Origin: Caldisericota bacterium
GTDB taxonomy: Bacteria > Caldisericota > Caldisericia > Caldisericales > Caldisericaceae
Direction: 5' to 3'
Assembly: GCA_030642335.1 (NCBI GenBank)
Contig: DAOWNX010000068.1
Span: 1-5,539, forward strand
DNA length: 5,539 nt
Of this stretch, positions 5,456 to 5,539 are shown piece after piece. The stretch's first letter is position 1; each line of letters begins with the position of its first letter. Below the pieces are notes generated by a model. It did not search any database and had not been told where the DNA came from. It saw only the letters and a program-made list of their open reading frames with translations. The translations under genes were made by a program, and so were the position numbers.

Positions 5456-5539
5456 ATGGAATCATGATATATTCGAGTTTTACAGGCTTAAGATTGTTAA
5501 GTAAATTAAGTTCGGGAATATTGCTTTTAAAATTTAATA
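5454..5539 (-). CDS. C-terminal 28 codons of an unidentified upstream gene (partial)
   Basis: One minus-strand frame is open from the window edge to a TAG at 5454-5456, and its last residues read ...KPVKLEYIMIP. The other two minus-strand frames are interrupted several times. The stop is merged with the ribosome site of the Yip1 gene, exactly as at other junctions in this window, and that is the main reason to call it coding. Too little is visible to assign a family. The Asn/Leu/Lys-rich tail ends in a likely beta strand (VKLEYIMIP). The gene is probably the operon neighbour of the Yip1 protein. Confidence 0.55.
   Translation of the reverse strand, partial: LNFKSNIPELNLLNNLKPVKLEYIMIP

Noticed and set aside
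1..5539. CRISPR arrays, tRNA/rRNA genes, insertion sequences, riboswitches
   Set aside because: I looked for repeated spacers, cloverleaf patterns, transposase-like frames with terminal repeats and long structured leaders, and saw none. Nearly all bases are in protein-coding genes.

Overview
The window is AT-rich bacterial DNA. Every gene I can support lies on the minus strand, so gene order is described from high to low coordinates. Spacing is very tight: stops abut or overlap the next start, and AGGAGG-type ribosome sites sit on the preceding stop codons. This compact low-GC style, a Gram-positive-like PcrA helicase and a YdjI-type SPFH protein suggest a Firmicutes-like or deep-branching thermophile-like lineage (Caldisericota would fit). 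That placement is inference only; there is no rRNA or other marker here.

Region 1 (5539 to 2274) is one apparent operon. It holds the last 28 codons of an unidentified gene, a five-segment Yip1-family membrane protein, a complete UvrD/PcrA-type DNA helicase with a TTG start, and a PaaI-like hotdog thioesterase. The last two junctions are a 2-nt gap and an ATGA overlap, so these genes are probably translated together, although their functions are not obviously related.

Region 2 (2273 to 2214) is a short gap with a good sigma-70/sigma-A-type promoter (TTGAAT, 16 nt, TATAAT) and a strong Shine-Dalgarno. I see no convincing terminator, so read-through from region 1 is possible.

Region 3 (2213 to 1) is a second operon of four genes. 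They encode a charged helical protein of an uncharacterised family, an SPFH/Band-7 protein of the YdjI type ending in two zinc ribbons, a 56-residue protein with two predicted membrane segments, and the start of a secreted/membrane DUF2207-type protein cut by the window edge. SPFH-zinc-ribbon proteins of this class are linked in Bacillus subtilis to the PspA membrane-stress response (pspA-ydjGHI). Here a different helical protein holds the first position and a micro-membrane protein plus DUF2207 hold the membrane positions. My main hypothesis is a PspA-independent variant of an SPFH-based envelope maintenance module. No stretch longer than about 60 bases lacks a gene.
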